Numbered from the stretch's first letter, positions 1 through 8,875 are shown. The stretch is DNA of 64,000 nt from Microbacterium sp. MYb54 (GCF_002979515.1 NZ_PCPA01000002.1:124001-188000), one strand, 5' to 3'. The notes: generated by a model from the sequence alone, not told the origin. Numbers and translations: made by a program.

Positions 1-438
1 CAGCCAGTCCGCCATGGTCCCGATCCGCTCGTCGTCGGCGACCAGCCCGTCCACGCGCGCTTGGACGGCGTTCGCTGCCGCGGCGTCGGTGAGGGCGAGC
101 GCCTCGGCCTGCGCCCGCAGCTCGACGACCTCGAACGCATCCGCCATCAACAGCGCGCCCGTGCAGGCATTCTCGACTTCTGCGCACAGCGCACCGACTC
201 GCTCACCGCTCCGCTGCAACGCACTCACATCTACTCGGGGTGGCGGCTCCGGAGAGGAGGCGATGAGAGCCTGCGCACGGATGACCGCTTCACGCGCTTC
301 GTCATACTGCGAGGCCACCGCGCGCATCCGATAGCCGACACCGCGAAGCTGCTCGGTGTCGACGGCGATCGCTCCACCGTGGTCGATCTCCAATCCCCCG
401 GCGTCCGCCGGCACTCCGCTGCCGGAGATCGCGTTCAT
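1..438 (-). CDS. Hypothetical protein, C-terminus cut by window edge
   Basis: The minus strand is open from an ATG at 438 to the left edge, giving at least 146 residues beginning MNAISGSGVPADAGGLEID. The visible part is alanine-rich and mostly helical, with long stretches that would form amphipathic helices and a single pair of cysteines. No family is recognised. Its start codon overlaps the stop of the upstream small gene in an ATGA arrangement (435-438), so the two are probably one transcription unit and may be partners. The neighbour resembles WXG100 proteins, so a type VII-type substrate or its partner is possible, but that is only inference. Confidence 0.7.
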   Translation of the reverse strand, partial: MNAISGSGVPADAGGLEIDHGGAIAVDTEQLRGVGYRMRAVASQYDEAREAVIRAQALIASSPEPPPRVDVSALQRSGERVGALCAEVENACTGALLMADAFEVVELRAQAEALALTDAAAANAVQARVDGLVADDERIGTMADWL

Positions 439-698
439 CCCTCCGCCCCCTCTCCCAGCTCCCACTCGCGAACCTTGAGGTTTCCGATCTCGACTGCGGT
501 TTCGTCACGCAGGCGCGCAAGCAGTTCGTTCAGCGCGCGAAACCCCTCGGACTGCCAATCCGTACTGTCGACGAGCGCGACCAGGGTCGATCCCGCCTCT
601 TCCAGCGTCGAGATGGCGGCACCGATCTCGACGCGCGCCAGGGAAATCCCCCAGAGCTGTGAGGAACCGCCGGCCTGGTCCTGCGCGAACGAGTACAT
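435..698 (-). CDS. Small WXG100-like helical protein
   Basis: An 87-residue protein that reads MYSFAQDQAGGSSQLWGISL at its start and ends in WELGEGAEG. The centre carries a W-x-S-x-G-F-type turn (STDWQSEGF) between two amphipathic helices. That is the size and layout of the WXG100 superfamily, small secreted helical hairpins, though the motif is not canonical. An alternative ATG at 725 would add nine residues; neither start has a strong ribosome site. The stop overlaps the start of the next gene by 4 bp (ATGA), suggesting translational coupling. It is divergent from the phosphatase gene at 844. Function is unknown. Confidence 0.6.
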   Translation of the reverse strand: MYSFAQDQAGGSSQLWGISLARVEIGAAISTLEEAGSTLVALVDSTDWQSEGFRALNELLARLRDETAVEIGNLKVREWELGEGAEG

Positions 699-843
699 GG
701 CCCCAGCATCCGGGATCGCGGGCATCTCTCCCGGCACGAATCCCGCGACCGGTGGAGAGACGGACGCCCGTTCACGGTGTGCAGAGGATCGCGCGGGCCG
801 GGCCGCGCTGTGCAGGATGCCCGAGGCCGGGCAGAATGTATCT

Positions 844-1356
844 GTGACATCCCCGGATCCCTTCCGCGTGATCTTCGTCTGTACGGGGAACATCTGCCGC
901 TCTCCCATGGCCGAGGTCGTCTTCCGCGACCTCGCGGAACGCCAGGGACTCGGCTCGCGCATCGTCTCGCGCAGCGCCGGAACCGGAGACTGGCATCTCG
1001 GCGAACGCGCCGACCACCGCACGATCGATTCGCTGGCCCGCCACGGCTTCGACGGCTCCCAGCACCGCGCCAAGCAGTTCACCGCAGCGGCCTTCGCCGA
1101 CAACGATCTCGTCGTCGCCCTCGACCGCACGCACGAGCGCATCCTGCGGGAATGGGCGCACGACGAAGACGAAGAAGGCAAGGTCACGCTCCTGCTCGCA
1201 TTCGACCCGAACGCGACGACCCACGACGTGCCCGATCCCTACTACGCGGGCGCGGAGATGTTCGATTCCGTGCTCGGTATGATTGAGGCGGCGACTCGGG
1301 GCCTGTTCCGCCAGCTCGAACCCGCTCTTCGTCTCCCCCGCACGCCCCGCATCTGA
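844..1356 (+). CDS. Low-molecular-weight protein tyrosine phosphatase
   Basis: A 170-residue cytoplasmic phosphatase of the LMW-PTP/arsenate reductase fold that hydrolyses phosphotyrosine through a cysteinyl-phosphate intermediate. The P-loop C-x5-R-S is present at residues 13-20 (CTGNICRS), and the general-acid loop with DPYY lies near residue 135. Length fits the family. The reading frame stays open upstream, but the GTG at 844 puts the P-loop at the usual distance from the N-terminus, so I chose it. purB follows 24 bp downstream with its own strong ribosome site, and the two may be cotranscribed. The substrate cannot be told from sequence. Confidence 0.88.
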   Translation: MTSPDPFRVIFVCTGNICRSPMAEVVFRDLAERQGLGSRIVSRSAGTGDWHLGERADHRTIDSLARHGFDGSQHRAKQFTAAAFADNDLVVALDRTHERILREWAHDEDEEGKVTLLLAFDPNATTHDVPDPYYAGAEMFDSVLGMIEAATRGLFRQLEPALRLPRTPRI

Positions 1357-1367
1357 GGGGCCCGATC

Positions 1368-1373
1368 AGGAGG
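1368..1373 (+). promoter_or_regulatory. Shine-Dalgarno that fixes a CTG start for purB
   Basis: A perfect AGGAGG lies 7 nt before a CTG codon at 1381. In the purB frame the stop codon of the phosphatase gene region (TGA at 1354) is the only upstream boundary, and no ATG, GTG or TTG occurs in frame before the GTG at 1663. Initiation at that GTG would delete about 94 conserved N-terminal residues. Confidence 0.8.
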
Positions 1374-1380
1374 AACTCCC

Positions 1381-2763
1381 CTGACTTTCCAGCCCTCGCT
1401 CCCGCCGCAGCCCCTGAGCCCCCTCGACGGTCGCTACCGCGGCGCTGTCACCGGCCTCGCCGACTTCCTGTCCGAGGCGGGCCTGAACCGGGCACGCGTC
1501 GAGGTCGAGGTCGAGTGGCTGATCGCACTCACCGACCGCTCGCTGTTCGAGACCTCCCCGCTGTCAGATGCCGACAAGGAGCGCCTGCGCGCGCTCTACC
1601 GCGACTTCGGGCAGGCCGAGATCGACTGGCTCGCCGAGAAGGAAGCCGTCACCCAGCACGACGTGAAGGCGATCGAGTACCTCGTGCGCGACCGGCTCTC
1701 GACCCTGGGCCTCGACTCGATCGCCGAGCTCACGCACTTCGCCGCGACGAGCGAAGACATCAACTCCGCCTCCTATGCCCTCACCGTCAAGCGTGCTGTC
1801 GAAGAGGTCTGGCTTCCCGGTCTCGACACCGTGATCGCGAAGCTGCGCGAGCTCGCCGTCGAGCACGCCGATGCCGCGATGCTCTCCCGCACGCACGGTC
1901 AGCCCGCCACCCCGTCGACCATGGGCAAGGAGATCGCCGTGTTCGCGTGGCGTCTCGAGCGCGTGCGCAGCCAGATCGCGGCATCCGACTACCTGGCGAA
2001 GTTCTCCGGCGCGACCGGCACCTGGTCTGCGCACCTGGCCGCAGATCCCGACGCCGACTGGCCGACGATCGCCCGCGAGTACATCGAGGGCCTGGGCCTC
2101 GGCTTCAACATCCTCACCACCCAGATCGAGTCGCACGACTGGCAGGTCGAGCTCTACGACCGCGTGCGTCACGCCGGCGGCATCCTGCACAACCTCGCCA
2201 CCGACATCTGGACCTACATCTCGCTGGGCTACTTCGCGCAGATCCCGGTCGCCGGGGCAACCGGCTCGTCGACGATGCCGCACAAGATCAACCCGATCCG
2301 TTTCGAGAACGCTGAGGCGAACCTCGAGATCTCGGGCGCCCTGCTCGCATCGCTCGGCCAGACGCTCGTCACCAGCCGCCTGCAGCGCGACCTCACCGAC
2401 TCCACCACGCAGCGCAACATCGGCGTGGCGTTCGGGCACTCGCTGCTCGCGCTCGACAACCTGCGTCGGGGCCTGAACGCCATCTCGCTCTCGCGCGACG
2501 TGCTGCTCGCCGACCTCGACGTGAACTGGGAGGTGCTCGCCGAGGCCATCCAGACCGTCATCCGCGCCGAGGTCGTCGCCGGACGCTCCACGATCACCGA
2601 CCCGTACGCACTCCTCAAGGAGTTGACGCGCGGTCACCGGGTGGGCGCCGCAGACCTCGCCGAGTTCGTGCAGGGTCTCGAGATCGGCGACGCCGCCAAG
2701 CAGCGCCTGCTGGCATTGACTCCCGCGACCTACACCGGCATCGCCGCGCGCCTGGCTCGCTGA
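1381..2763 (+). CDS. purB: Adenylosuccinate lyase (CTG start)
   Basis: PurB cleaves SAICAR to AICAR and adenylosuccinate to AMP, releasing fumarate, in purine synthesis. From the CTG at 1381 it is 460 residues, the usual PurB length. The first part (PLSPLDGRYRGAVTGLADF) matches the family N-terminus, including the DGRY substrate-binding segment. Further on are the SRTHGQPATPSTMGKE region and the fumarase/aspartase signature GSSTMPHKINP near residue 300, which carries the flexible catalytic loop serine. The start rests on AGGAGG 7 nt upstream and on the absence of any conventional start in frame; a sequencing error at the first base is the main alternative. It converges on the MFS gene, with a hairpin in between. 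Confidence 0.95.
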   Translation: MTFQPSLPPQPLSPLDGRYRGAVTGLADFLSEAGLNRARVEVEVEWLIALTDRSLFETSPLSDADKERLRALYRDFGQAEIDWLAEKEAVTQHDVKAIEYLVRDRLSTLGLDSIAELTHFAATSEDINSASYALTVKRAVEEVWLPGLDTVIAKLRELAVEHADAAMLSRTHGQPATPSTMGKEIAVFAWRLERVRSQIAASDYLAKFSGATGTWSAHLAADPDADWPTIAREYIEGLGLGFNILTTQIESHDWQVELYDRVRHAGGILHNLATDIWTYISLGYFAQIPVAGATGSSTMPHKINPIRFENAEANLEISGALLASLGQTLVTSRLQRDLTDSTTQRNIGVAFGHSLLALDNLRRGLNAISLSRDVLLADLDVNWEVLAEAIQTVIRAEVVAGRSTITDPYALLKELTRGHRVGAADLAEFVQGLEIGDAAKQRLLALTPATYTGIAARLAR

Positions 2764-2795
2764 GCTCGCGCCCCTACCGCGCCCCTGCCGCGCGC

Positions 2796-2875
2796 GCCGA
2801 GTGCACGGCTTGCTGCCGAGTGCACGGGATACTCATGCGTGGATCCCGTGCACTCGGCTCGTTCCCGTGCACTCG
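2796..2875. terminator. Four-copy GAGTGCACGG element with perfect hairpin
   Basis: Between convergent purB and the MFS gene, GAGTGCACGG occurs twice forward (2796-2808, 2815-2830) and twice inverted (2843-2858, 2864-2875). The inner pair forms a perfect 16-bp stem (GCCGAGTGCACGGGAT with its complement) around a 12-nt loop. There is no U-tract, so it may act as a bidirectional hairpin terminator or be a mobile intergenic repeat. Confidence 0.65.
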
Positions 2876-2894
2876 ACGCCACCGCGCGGGCGAA

Positions 2895-4328
2895 CTAGGG
2901 AGCGGACTCGCCGGAGTGCTCCTCGACCTTGTCCTTCGGCATGAACGCGGCGGCGATCAGGGTGAGAACCGCGGTCACGGCCACCGCGACGAACACCCAG
3001 ACCGACGCGTGGATGATCGTGCCGGGATCGTCCGGACCGACGCCCTGCGCGATGACGGCGTTGGAGATCGCGCCGAACACGGCAACACCCACGGCGCTTC
3101 CGGCTGAGCGCGCGAACGCATTCATTCCGGTCACCGCCCCGCGTTCGCCCCACCCGACCGAGGCCTGCGCAGCGATCAACGTCGGCGCCGCGCTCCACCC
3201 GAGCCCGAACCCGAGCACGAACGCGATGCCGGCGATCACGAACGGATTGGGCCACGACGCCACGGAGGCCAGGGTGATCGCGGCGACCGTGGTGATGCTC
3301 ATGCCGATCAGCGTGGTGCGGCGGAAGCCGATCCGCAGGTACAGGCGCCCCGCGTTCGCGGCGGCGAGCGGCCAACCGAGGGTCAACGCGGCGACAGCGA
3401 GACCGGAGAGCAGCGGCGCGATGCCGGTGGATCCCTCGAGATAGGCGGGTGCGAAGCTGGTGACACCGAGCATCAGCGCGCCGATGCCGAGCGACACGAT
3501 CGTGGTCGTCAGGATCAGCGGTCGAGCCGCGAGACGCAAATCGACGATGGGCTCGGCCACCCGGCGCTCGACGAACCCGAAGGCCACCAGTGCGATCACT
3601 CCCACCCCGAAACACAGCGCGCTCTGCGCGGAGAGCCACGCCCAGGCGTTCCCGCCCTCCAACATGCCGAGGATGAGCGCGGTCAACCCGATCGTGAGCA
3701 GCACCGCTCCCCCGTAGTCGATGCTGTGCTTCCGGGTCTGCTTCTGCTCCTTGTAGTTGCGCAGCAGCATCCATCCGGCGATCAGACAGAGCGGGATGTT
3801 GATCCAGAAGATCCACCGCCAGGCGTCGAGCTGGGCGAAGATGCCGCCGAGTGCCGGGCCGACGACCGACGAGATCGCCCAGACGCTCGCGACGTAGCCC
3901 TGCACCTTGGCGCGTTCGGCGACCGTGTAGATGTCACCGACGATGGTCATCGACATCGGCGCGACGGCACCGGCGCCGATGCCCTGGATGATACGGAACA
4001 CGATCAGCGCCGGCATGCTCCACGCGAACCCGCAGAGGATCGATCCGAGGAGGAACAGAGCGATACCGAGGAGGATGATCGGCTTGCGGCCGACGGTGTC
4101 GGCGAACCGGGAGTAGATGGGGACGCTCACGGCCTGCGCCAGGAGGTACACCGAGAACAGCCAAGGGAACTGCTGGTAACTGCCGAGATCGCGGACGATG
4201 CTGGGCACCGCCGTCGCCAGGATCGTCGCGTCGATCGCGATGAGGCCGGTGGCGAGCATGAGCGCCCCGAGGATGGGCCCTCGCTCCGACCGGAGTCCGA
4301 TGGAGGCGCGGTCAACGGAGGCAGTCAC
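2895..4328 (-). CDS. MFS drug/H+ antiporter, DHA2 (EmrB/QacA) type
   Basis: A 477-residue inner-membrane transporter with about 14 hydrophobic segments, typical of DHA2 proton-driven efflux pumps. Motif C/D1-type features are visible: LIAIDATILATAVPSIV in TM1, and SRFADTVGRKPII, the classic motif A loop between TM2 and TM3. The tail is acidic and soluble (KDKVEEHSGESAP). I prefer the GTG at 4328 (MTASVDRAS...) to the GTG at 4349 because the resulting N-terminus is family-like; neither has a clear ribosome site. It lies downstream of the fucosidase gene on the same strand with a gap of 112 bp. The substrate is unknown; sugar or drug export are both possible. Confidence 0.85.
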   Translation of the reverse strand: MTASVDRASIGLRSERGPILGALMLATGLIAIDATILATAVPSIVRDLGSYQQFPWLFSVYLLAQAVSVPIYSRFADTVGRKPIILLGIALFLLGSILCGFAWSMPALIVFRIIQGIGAGAVAPMSMTIVGDIYTVAERAKVQGYVASVWAISSVVGPALGGIFAQLDAWRWIFWINIPLCLIAGWMLLRNYKEQKQTRKHSIDYGGAVLLTIGLTALILGMLEGGNAWAWLSAQSALCFGVGVIALVAFGFVERRVAEPIVDLRLAARPLILTTTIVSLGIGALMLGVTSFAPAYLEGSTGIAPLLSGLAVAALTLGWPLAAANAGRLYLRIGFRRTTLIGMSITTVAAITLASVASWPNPFVIAGIAFVLGFGLGWSAAPTLIAAQASVGWGERGAVTGMNAFARSAGSAVGVAVFGAISNAVIAQGVGPDDPGTIIHASVWVFVAVAVTAVLTLIAAAFMPKDKVEEHSGESAP

Positions 4329-4440
4329 TACAGGGACAAGCCGATCCACCGCAGCGGTATTCCGGATCCGTGGATGTCGGCACCGCCCACGACGGTGCCG
4401 ACGTCGGTCGACGCCGGCACCGTCATCGACACCGTCGGGC

Positions 4441-7400
4441 TCAGTGCGCCGGGCCGAGGTCGCGCATCGGCTTGCCGTTCTTCGGGTTCCCGGGCTTCAC
4501 CTTGCGGCGCTCTCCGTTCACGACCACGATCACGTTGCTCATGTTCGGCGCCCGGTCGGCGACGACGTCGTAGGAGACGACTCTCCCATCCCGCCACTCG
4601 CAGTCGACGCGGTAACCGCCGCGAGCACGCAGGCCCTCGAACGATCCGGCGACGGCCCAATCGGCGGGAACGGCGGGCAGCAGACGGATGACATCGCCAT
4701 GACTCTGCACGAGCATCTCGGCGATCGCACCGACGATGCCGTAGTTGCCGTCGAGCTGGAACGGCGGATGATTCGCCCAGAGGTTCTGCAGGATGTTGTA
4801 CGTGAGCAGGCCACGCACCATGATCCCGGCTCGTTCGGCATCGCCCAGGCGTGCGAAGAGTCCTGCGCGCCACGGCCAGGTCCACGAGCGGCGGCTGTCG
4901 CCCGAGACCGTGGCCGCGGTGAACGGCACCCCTTCCTTCTCACCGCACCGCGCCTTCAGCGAGACCAGTGCCGCCGCGGAGAGTTCTGGGGTGTCCGGGG
5001 TGATCTGGCGTCCCGGATACACGGCGAACAGGTGCGAGGTGTGCCGGTGGATGTCGTTCGGGTCGTCACGGTCGGTCTGCCATTCCTGAAGCTGGCCCCA
5101 ACTGCCGATCTTGTTCGGCGCGAGCCGCTCCTGCATGTCGGCGACTGTCTTCTGATACTTCTTGTCGGCACCGAGGGCCTTCGCGCACTCGAGGTAGTTC
5201 TGGAAGAGGTCCCAGATGATCTGCTGATCGTGCATGACGCCGTCTTCACGAGGGCCGTGCTCGGGAGACCACCCCATCGGCGCGACCAGCGTGCCGTCCG
5301 GGAGCTCCTTCAGCTGGTCCTCCCAGAACTGGCAGATCTCCTTGATCAGTGGATAGGCGAGGTCGCGCAGGTACTTCTTGTCCTGCGTGAAGGCCCAGTG
5401 CTCGTAGAGATGCTGGGCGTACCAGGCGCTGGCGATCGTGTTCCATTCCCACGCGTTGCCCCCGAAGATGCTCTGCGAGGTGCGCGCGGTCCACCCCCGC
5501 ACGTCGGCGCCGAAGGCGTTGCGCGTGGCGACCCTGCTGGGCACGGCCACCTCGCGGATGAAGGTCGCGAGGGCCTCGTGCGACTCCGGGAGGTCGGCGG
5601 TCTCCGCCCCCCAGTAGTTCATCTGCACGTTGATGTTCGTGTGGTAGTCGCTGGCCCAGGCCGGCTGGTTGCTGTTGTTCCAGAGCCCCTGCAGGTTGGC
5701 GGGCAGACCACCGGGCTTCGAGGAGCTGAGGAGCAGATAGCGGCCATAGCCGTAGAGCGTCTGCTCGAGGATCGGGTCGGCCTCGCCCTTCCCGTAGCGG
5801 AGCAGCCGGCGGTCGGTCGGCATCGCCATCACGGCGTCGTCGGTCTGACCCCACTCGACCTTCGCGCGCTGCATGAGGTCAGTGACCTGCGCGGTGTGCG
5901 CGGCGCGGAGCTTCTTCCAGGAGCGGGAGGATGCGGCGTTCAGCGCCTTCTCGATGGCGGGCTGTGGAGCGCTGCCTCGCCAGCCGTGCGCGGCGCTCAG
6001 CCGATAGTCGGTGCGGGCGTCGAGCAGCAGCGTGATCGCCGAGGCGCCCGAGACGCGCAGCCCGCCCTCTGCGGCGACCACCTGTCCGTCGGTATCCGCG
6101 ATGCGCATGACAGCCGCGTGCGTGAGGTTGTTGGCCATCGTGCCGGAGAAGCTGAGCCGCCGGCCGCCCGCATCTGCTGTGGTCGCGACGCCGTCCTGCT
6201 TCGAGGCCATGGTGATGAGCGCAGTCAGCGCGCCCGGGCGATCGGAAGTGAACCGCACGGCGATCACGTCGGCATCGCGACTCGCGAACGCCTCGCGCAG
6301 CACCGTGCCCTGCGCGGTCGCGAAGTGAGTGCTGTGGGTGCCGTCGGCGATGTCGAGCGCCCGCCGATAGTCGACGACCGCCTTGGCTCCTGCCGTACTG
6401 AAGCCGTTCCCGGTGAACGCGACGCCTCCGAGCCGGATCGCGCCGGGCGCGGAGAACGCGATGCGGTACATCGCGTAGGCGGTGGAGTTCGTGAACGAGA
6501 ACACGCGGCCGATGCCACGTTCGGGGAAAGTCTCGCCGACGCGGGTGTCGAGCGTCTTCCAGACAAGCCCATCATCCGAGCCGGAGACGACCCAGTCGCG
6601 AGGATCCTGCTCCGGCGCATCCGGAGCGCTGGTGAGCACGTAGCCGCCGAGGGCGAGCTTCGCACCGAGTTCGACCTGCCACACCGCGCCGGCACCCGTC
6701 GTCGGCACCGCCCACACAGTGGTGGGATCGGCATCGATGCTGCCGACGAGGGAGTCGGCATGTCCGCTCGGTGAAGAGACGTACACCGCGCTCCCCTGCG
6801 CCAGGTCGACACCGCCGAGTGCGATCTCACCCACCTGGAAGTGACTGACGCCCGCCTTCGGGGAGAACACGAACCGATAGTGGGCGTACGCCGTGGTGTT
6901 GGCGAAGGTGAAGCTCTTCGTCTGGAGTCGCTGCGGGAACGGCGCCTCAGCACGCGAGTCGAGTGCGACCCAGGTCGCGCCATCGGTGGATCCCTCCACC
7001 CGCCAGTCCTGCGGATCACGAGCGGGGACGTCGTTCGCGCTCGTGAGCGTGTAGGAGGCGACGGCGATCGACTCCGCGAGGTCGGCCTGCCAGATCACCT
7101 CGGCCGGTGGCGCGATCAGGCACCATTTCGTCGCGGGATTCCCGTCGTACGTCTTCTCGACGCTCTCGCCACCCGACACCTCATACGGTCCGCCGGGAGA
7201 TGTGACCTTGGTGCGGGCACCGAAAGCGACGGTGACCTCGCCGAAGTCGCGGAAGGAGCCGAACCCGGTGACGCTGGTGTCGTAGGCGCCGTCGGGTTGT
7301 CCCGCAAGCGCGTTGTCGTAGTCGTTGACGCCACCCCAGAGGCTCTGCTCACTGAACTGGATCACCTCGGCATCCGGGTTCCCGAACAACTTCGCGCCGA

Positions 7401-7644
7401 GTCGCGCGTTGCCGATGGGGAGCGCCTGCGTCTCCCAGTTCGTCGCGGGAGTGCCGTACCAGAGCGCGTGTGGCGACAGCTGCGGTCGAGGGATCGGTCC
7501 TGCCGCTGTCGCGGGCACCGGCGCGTTCGCCGAGAACGAGCTCGCAGCAGCCGGCCGAGCCGCCAGGAACTGAGGGACGAGCGGGGCGAGGAGGACGAGA
7601 CCGCCCACCTGCAGCGCCTGTCGACGGGAAATGGGGTCGATCAT
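4441..7644 (-). CDS. Secreted GH95 alpha-L-fucosidase-like glycosidase with two inserted discoidin-like modules
   Basis: A 1067-residue exported enzyme of glycoside hydrolase family 95, which removes alpha-1,2-linked L-fucose (or L-galactose) by inversion. The N-terminus carries a Tat-type signal (SRRQALQ, then a hydrophobic run and ARPAAA). The GH95 N-domain begins WYGTPATNWETQALPIGN. The core has NINVQMNYW (about 669-677), SPEHGPRED (about 793-801, expected general acid Glu) and PPFQLDGNYG (about 960-969, expected catalytic Asp). Residues about 155-277 and 290-412 are two similar F5/8-type C (discoidin) modules that interrupt the N-domain; each has DP-x-DW and a G-S-x-DG motif. The start at 7644 has GGAGG about 9 nt upstream. 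The signal points to action outside the cell on host or plant glycans. Confidence 0.9.
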   Translation of the reverse strand: MIDPISRRQALQVGGLVLLAPLVPQFLAARPAAASSFSANAPVPATAAGPIPRPQLSPHALWYGTPATNWETQALPIGNARLGAKLFGNPDAEVIQFSEQSLWGGVNDYDNALAGQPDGAYDTSVTGFGSFRDFGEVTVAFGARTKVTSPGGPYEVSGGESVEKTYDGNPATKWCLIAPPAEVIWQADLAESIAVASYTLTSANDVPARDPQDWRVEGSTDGATWVALDSRAEAPFPQRLQTKSFTFANTTAYAHYRFVFSPKAGVSHFQVGEIALGGVDLAQGSAVYVSSPSGHADSLVGSIDADPTTVWAVPTTGAGAVWQVELGAKLALGGYVLTSAPDAPEQDPRDWVVSGSDDGLVWKTLDTRVGETFPERGIGRVFSFTNSTAYAMYRIAFSAPGAIRLGGVAFTGNGFSTAGAKAVVDYRRALDIADGTHSTHFATAQGTVLREAFASRDADVIAVRFTSDRPGALTALITMASKQDGVATTADAGGRRLSFSGTMANNLTHAAVMRIADTDGQVVAAEGGLRVSGASAITLLLDARTDYRLSAAHGWRGSAPQPAIEKALNAASSRSWKKLRAAHTAQVTDLMQRAKVEWGQTDDAVMAMPTDRRLLRYGKGEADPILEQTLYGYGRYLLLSSSKPGGLPANLQGLWNNSNQPAWASDYHTNINVQMNYWGAETADLPESHEALATFIREVAVPSRVATRNAFGADVRGWTARTSQSIFGGNAWEWNTIASAWYAQHLYEHWAFTQDKKYLRDLAYPLIKEICQFWEDQLKELPDGTLVAPMGWSPEHGPREDGVMHDQQIIWDLFQNYLECAKALGADKKYQKTVADMQERLAPNKIGSWGQLQEWQTDRDDPNDIHRHTSHLFAVYPGRQITPDTPELSAAALVSLKARCGEKEGVPFTAATVSGDSRRSWTWPWRAGLFARLGDAERAGIMVRGLLTYNILQNLWANHPPFQLDGNYGIVGAIAEMLVQSHGDVIRLLPAVPADWAVAGSFEGLRARGGYRVDCEWRDGRVVSYDVVADRAPNMSNVIVVVNGERRKVKPGNPKNGKPMRDLGPAH

Positions 7645-7737
7645 CACAGCAAACCTCCGGAGCATCGTTGATCATCTGGTGCCGTGCGCCCCCGCCGGTC
7701 ATGAAGGCGGGCGCGTCAGGAGCCAGTGTGCGACACG

Positions 7738-7752
7738 AGACATCGGATGTCT
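7738..7752. promoter_or_regulatory. 15-bp palindrome upstream of GH95 gene
   Basis: AGACATCGGATGTCT (7-1-7, perfect) lies about 94 nt upstream of the GH95 start. It could be an operator for a sugar-responsive repressor. No regulator is adjacent, so the link is inference. The rest of 7645-7871 shows no gene. Confidence 0.4.
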
Positions 7753-7871
7753 AGAGACGATCGGCCAGAGGGTTCGCCGAAAGTATCCTCACTCGCAGCA
7801 ACCGTGGGTCGCTTTAGTCGGATGTTCGGATGATCACGCTGCGGAGAGCGAGTGCTCCACCGCCCGGCAGA

Positions 7872-8228
7872 TCAGGATGATGCGGGGCGACCGGGCGCCT
7901 CGGCGTCGGGGTTTTCGTCTTCCGGCTCCGGGTCGTACAACACCGGACGATCGATCGTCTTGGTGACGTCGGCCGGATCGACGGCGAGGATCAGCATCGC
8001 GAGGATCAGCAGCGTGACGATGAACGCCCCACCGCCGACGACGAGGCCGAGGGCGAACGGGGTCAGCCCTTCATATGAGCCGTTCGCGATCAGGGTGTTC
8101 ACGCGCAGAGTGAAGGCACCGGTGGAGACCAGGGTGACGACCATGGCGAAGACGCCGCACCCGAGCGCGATGAGGAGCAGGTGCAGGGGCCGCAGGATGT
8201 CCCGACGGGTGGGCTTCTCGTCGCTCAT
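7872..8228 (-). CDS. Small two-TM membrane protein
   Basis: A 118-residue protein beginning MSDEKPTRRDILRPLHLL, with two hydrophobic segments (about 14-38 and 57-82) joined by a short polar loop and a proline/acidic-rich cytoplasmic tail (YDPEPEDENPDAEAPGRP). The start at 8228 overlaps the stop of the upstream DUF308-like gene (ATGA), so the two are translationally coupled and may form a membrane complex. No function is recognised. The longer frame upstream is an extension into the neighbour and is not used. Confidence 0.75.
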   Translation of the reverse strand: MSDEKPTRRDILRPLHLLLIALGCGVFAMVVTLVSTGAFTLRVNTLIANGSYEGLTPFALGLVVGGGAFIVTLLILAMLILAVDPADVTKTIDRPVLYDPEPEDENPDAEAPGRPASS

Positions 8229-8875
8229 CGCTCTCCTCCGTGCTCCACAGGGGAAGCGCTGTCGTTCGGTTCGGAGGCCGCGGCGACGGCATCCACTCGC
8301 TTCGGCGTGAGGCCGGCGATGCCGAGGAACACGGCGAGGATCGCCGCGTAGCCGCCGAACATGCCGACACCGAGGATGATGCCGGAAAGGATGAACGTGC
8401 CGGCCTTGTCGATCGTGTACTCCTGCAGGAATCCGGCCGGGATCAGCAGGAGGACGATGCCGAGCAGAACTCCCAGCGCCCCCACCGTGATCGCGTCGCG
8501 CGACAGTGCGTCGCCGGATCGACGGGCTCGGATGCCGGCGAGCAGCTCGATGCCACCGCTGATGATCGCCCATCCGGACACGACGACGAAGAACAGGTCG
8601 TCGGAGCGCCAGACCGGGATGCCGCTGACCATGCCGGCGACGACGCCCACGGCCGCGAGCAGCACGTACGACCAGCGCGAGCCCGCAGGCAGCACCAGCC
8701 AGGCAGCGAGCACCTGCACGAGAGCGGTGGTGAAGACGAAGCCGCTGAAGACGGCCAGACCGACGGGGGCGGAGTGATCAGACGAGAACGTGATCATCAA
8801 CGCGGCGACCGCGGCGAACAGCGCGCGCAGCAATTGCACGTGGCGCATGGTGAATGCGCGAGCAGGGGCAGACAT
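8225..8875 (-). CDS. HdeD/DUF308-like integral membrane protein
   Basis: A 216-residue membrane protein with about six hydrophobic segments arranged in pairs, ending in a short polar tail (ASEPNDSASPVEHGGER). The pattern of short helices with small polar residues at the helix ends (SGWAIISGGIELLAGIRAR) is that of the HdeD/DUF308 group, named for an E. coli acid-resistance membrane protein; function in actinobacteria is not established. It is first in a two-gene unit with the downstream small membrane protein. GGAGG lies about 13 nt before the ATG, a loose spacing. Confidence 0.7.
   Translation of the reverse strand: MSAPARAFTMRHVQLLRALFAAVAALMITFSSDHSAPVGLAVFSGFVFTTALVQVLAAWLVLPAGSRWSYVLLAAVGVVAGMVSGIPVWRSDDLFFVVVSGWAIISGGIELLAGIRARRSGDALSRDAITVGALGVLLGIVLLLIPAGFLQEYTIDKAGTFILSGIILGVGMFGGYAAILAVFLGIAGLTPKRVDAVAAASEPNDSASPVEHGGER

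Noticed and set aside
61..843. Upstream extension of the phosphatase frame
   Set aside because: It is antisense to the two small minus-strand genes, is low in complexity, and the phosphatase P-loop would be 270 residues from the start.
1564..2637. 357-codon minus-strand ORF
   Set aside because: Antisense to purB; no domain.
4198..6774. 858-codon plus-strand ORF
   Set aside because: Antisense to the GH95 gene, with no domain and Arg/Gly/Val-rich noise typical of GC-rich shadow frames.
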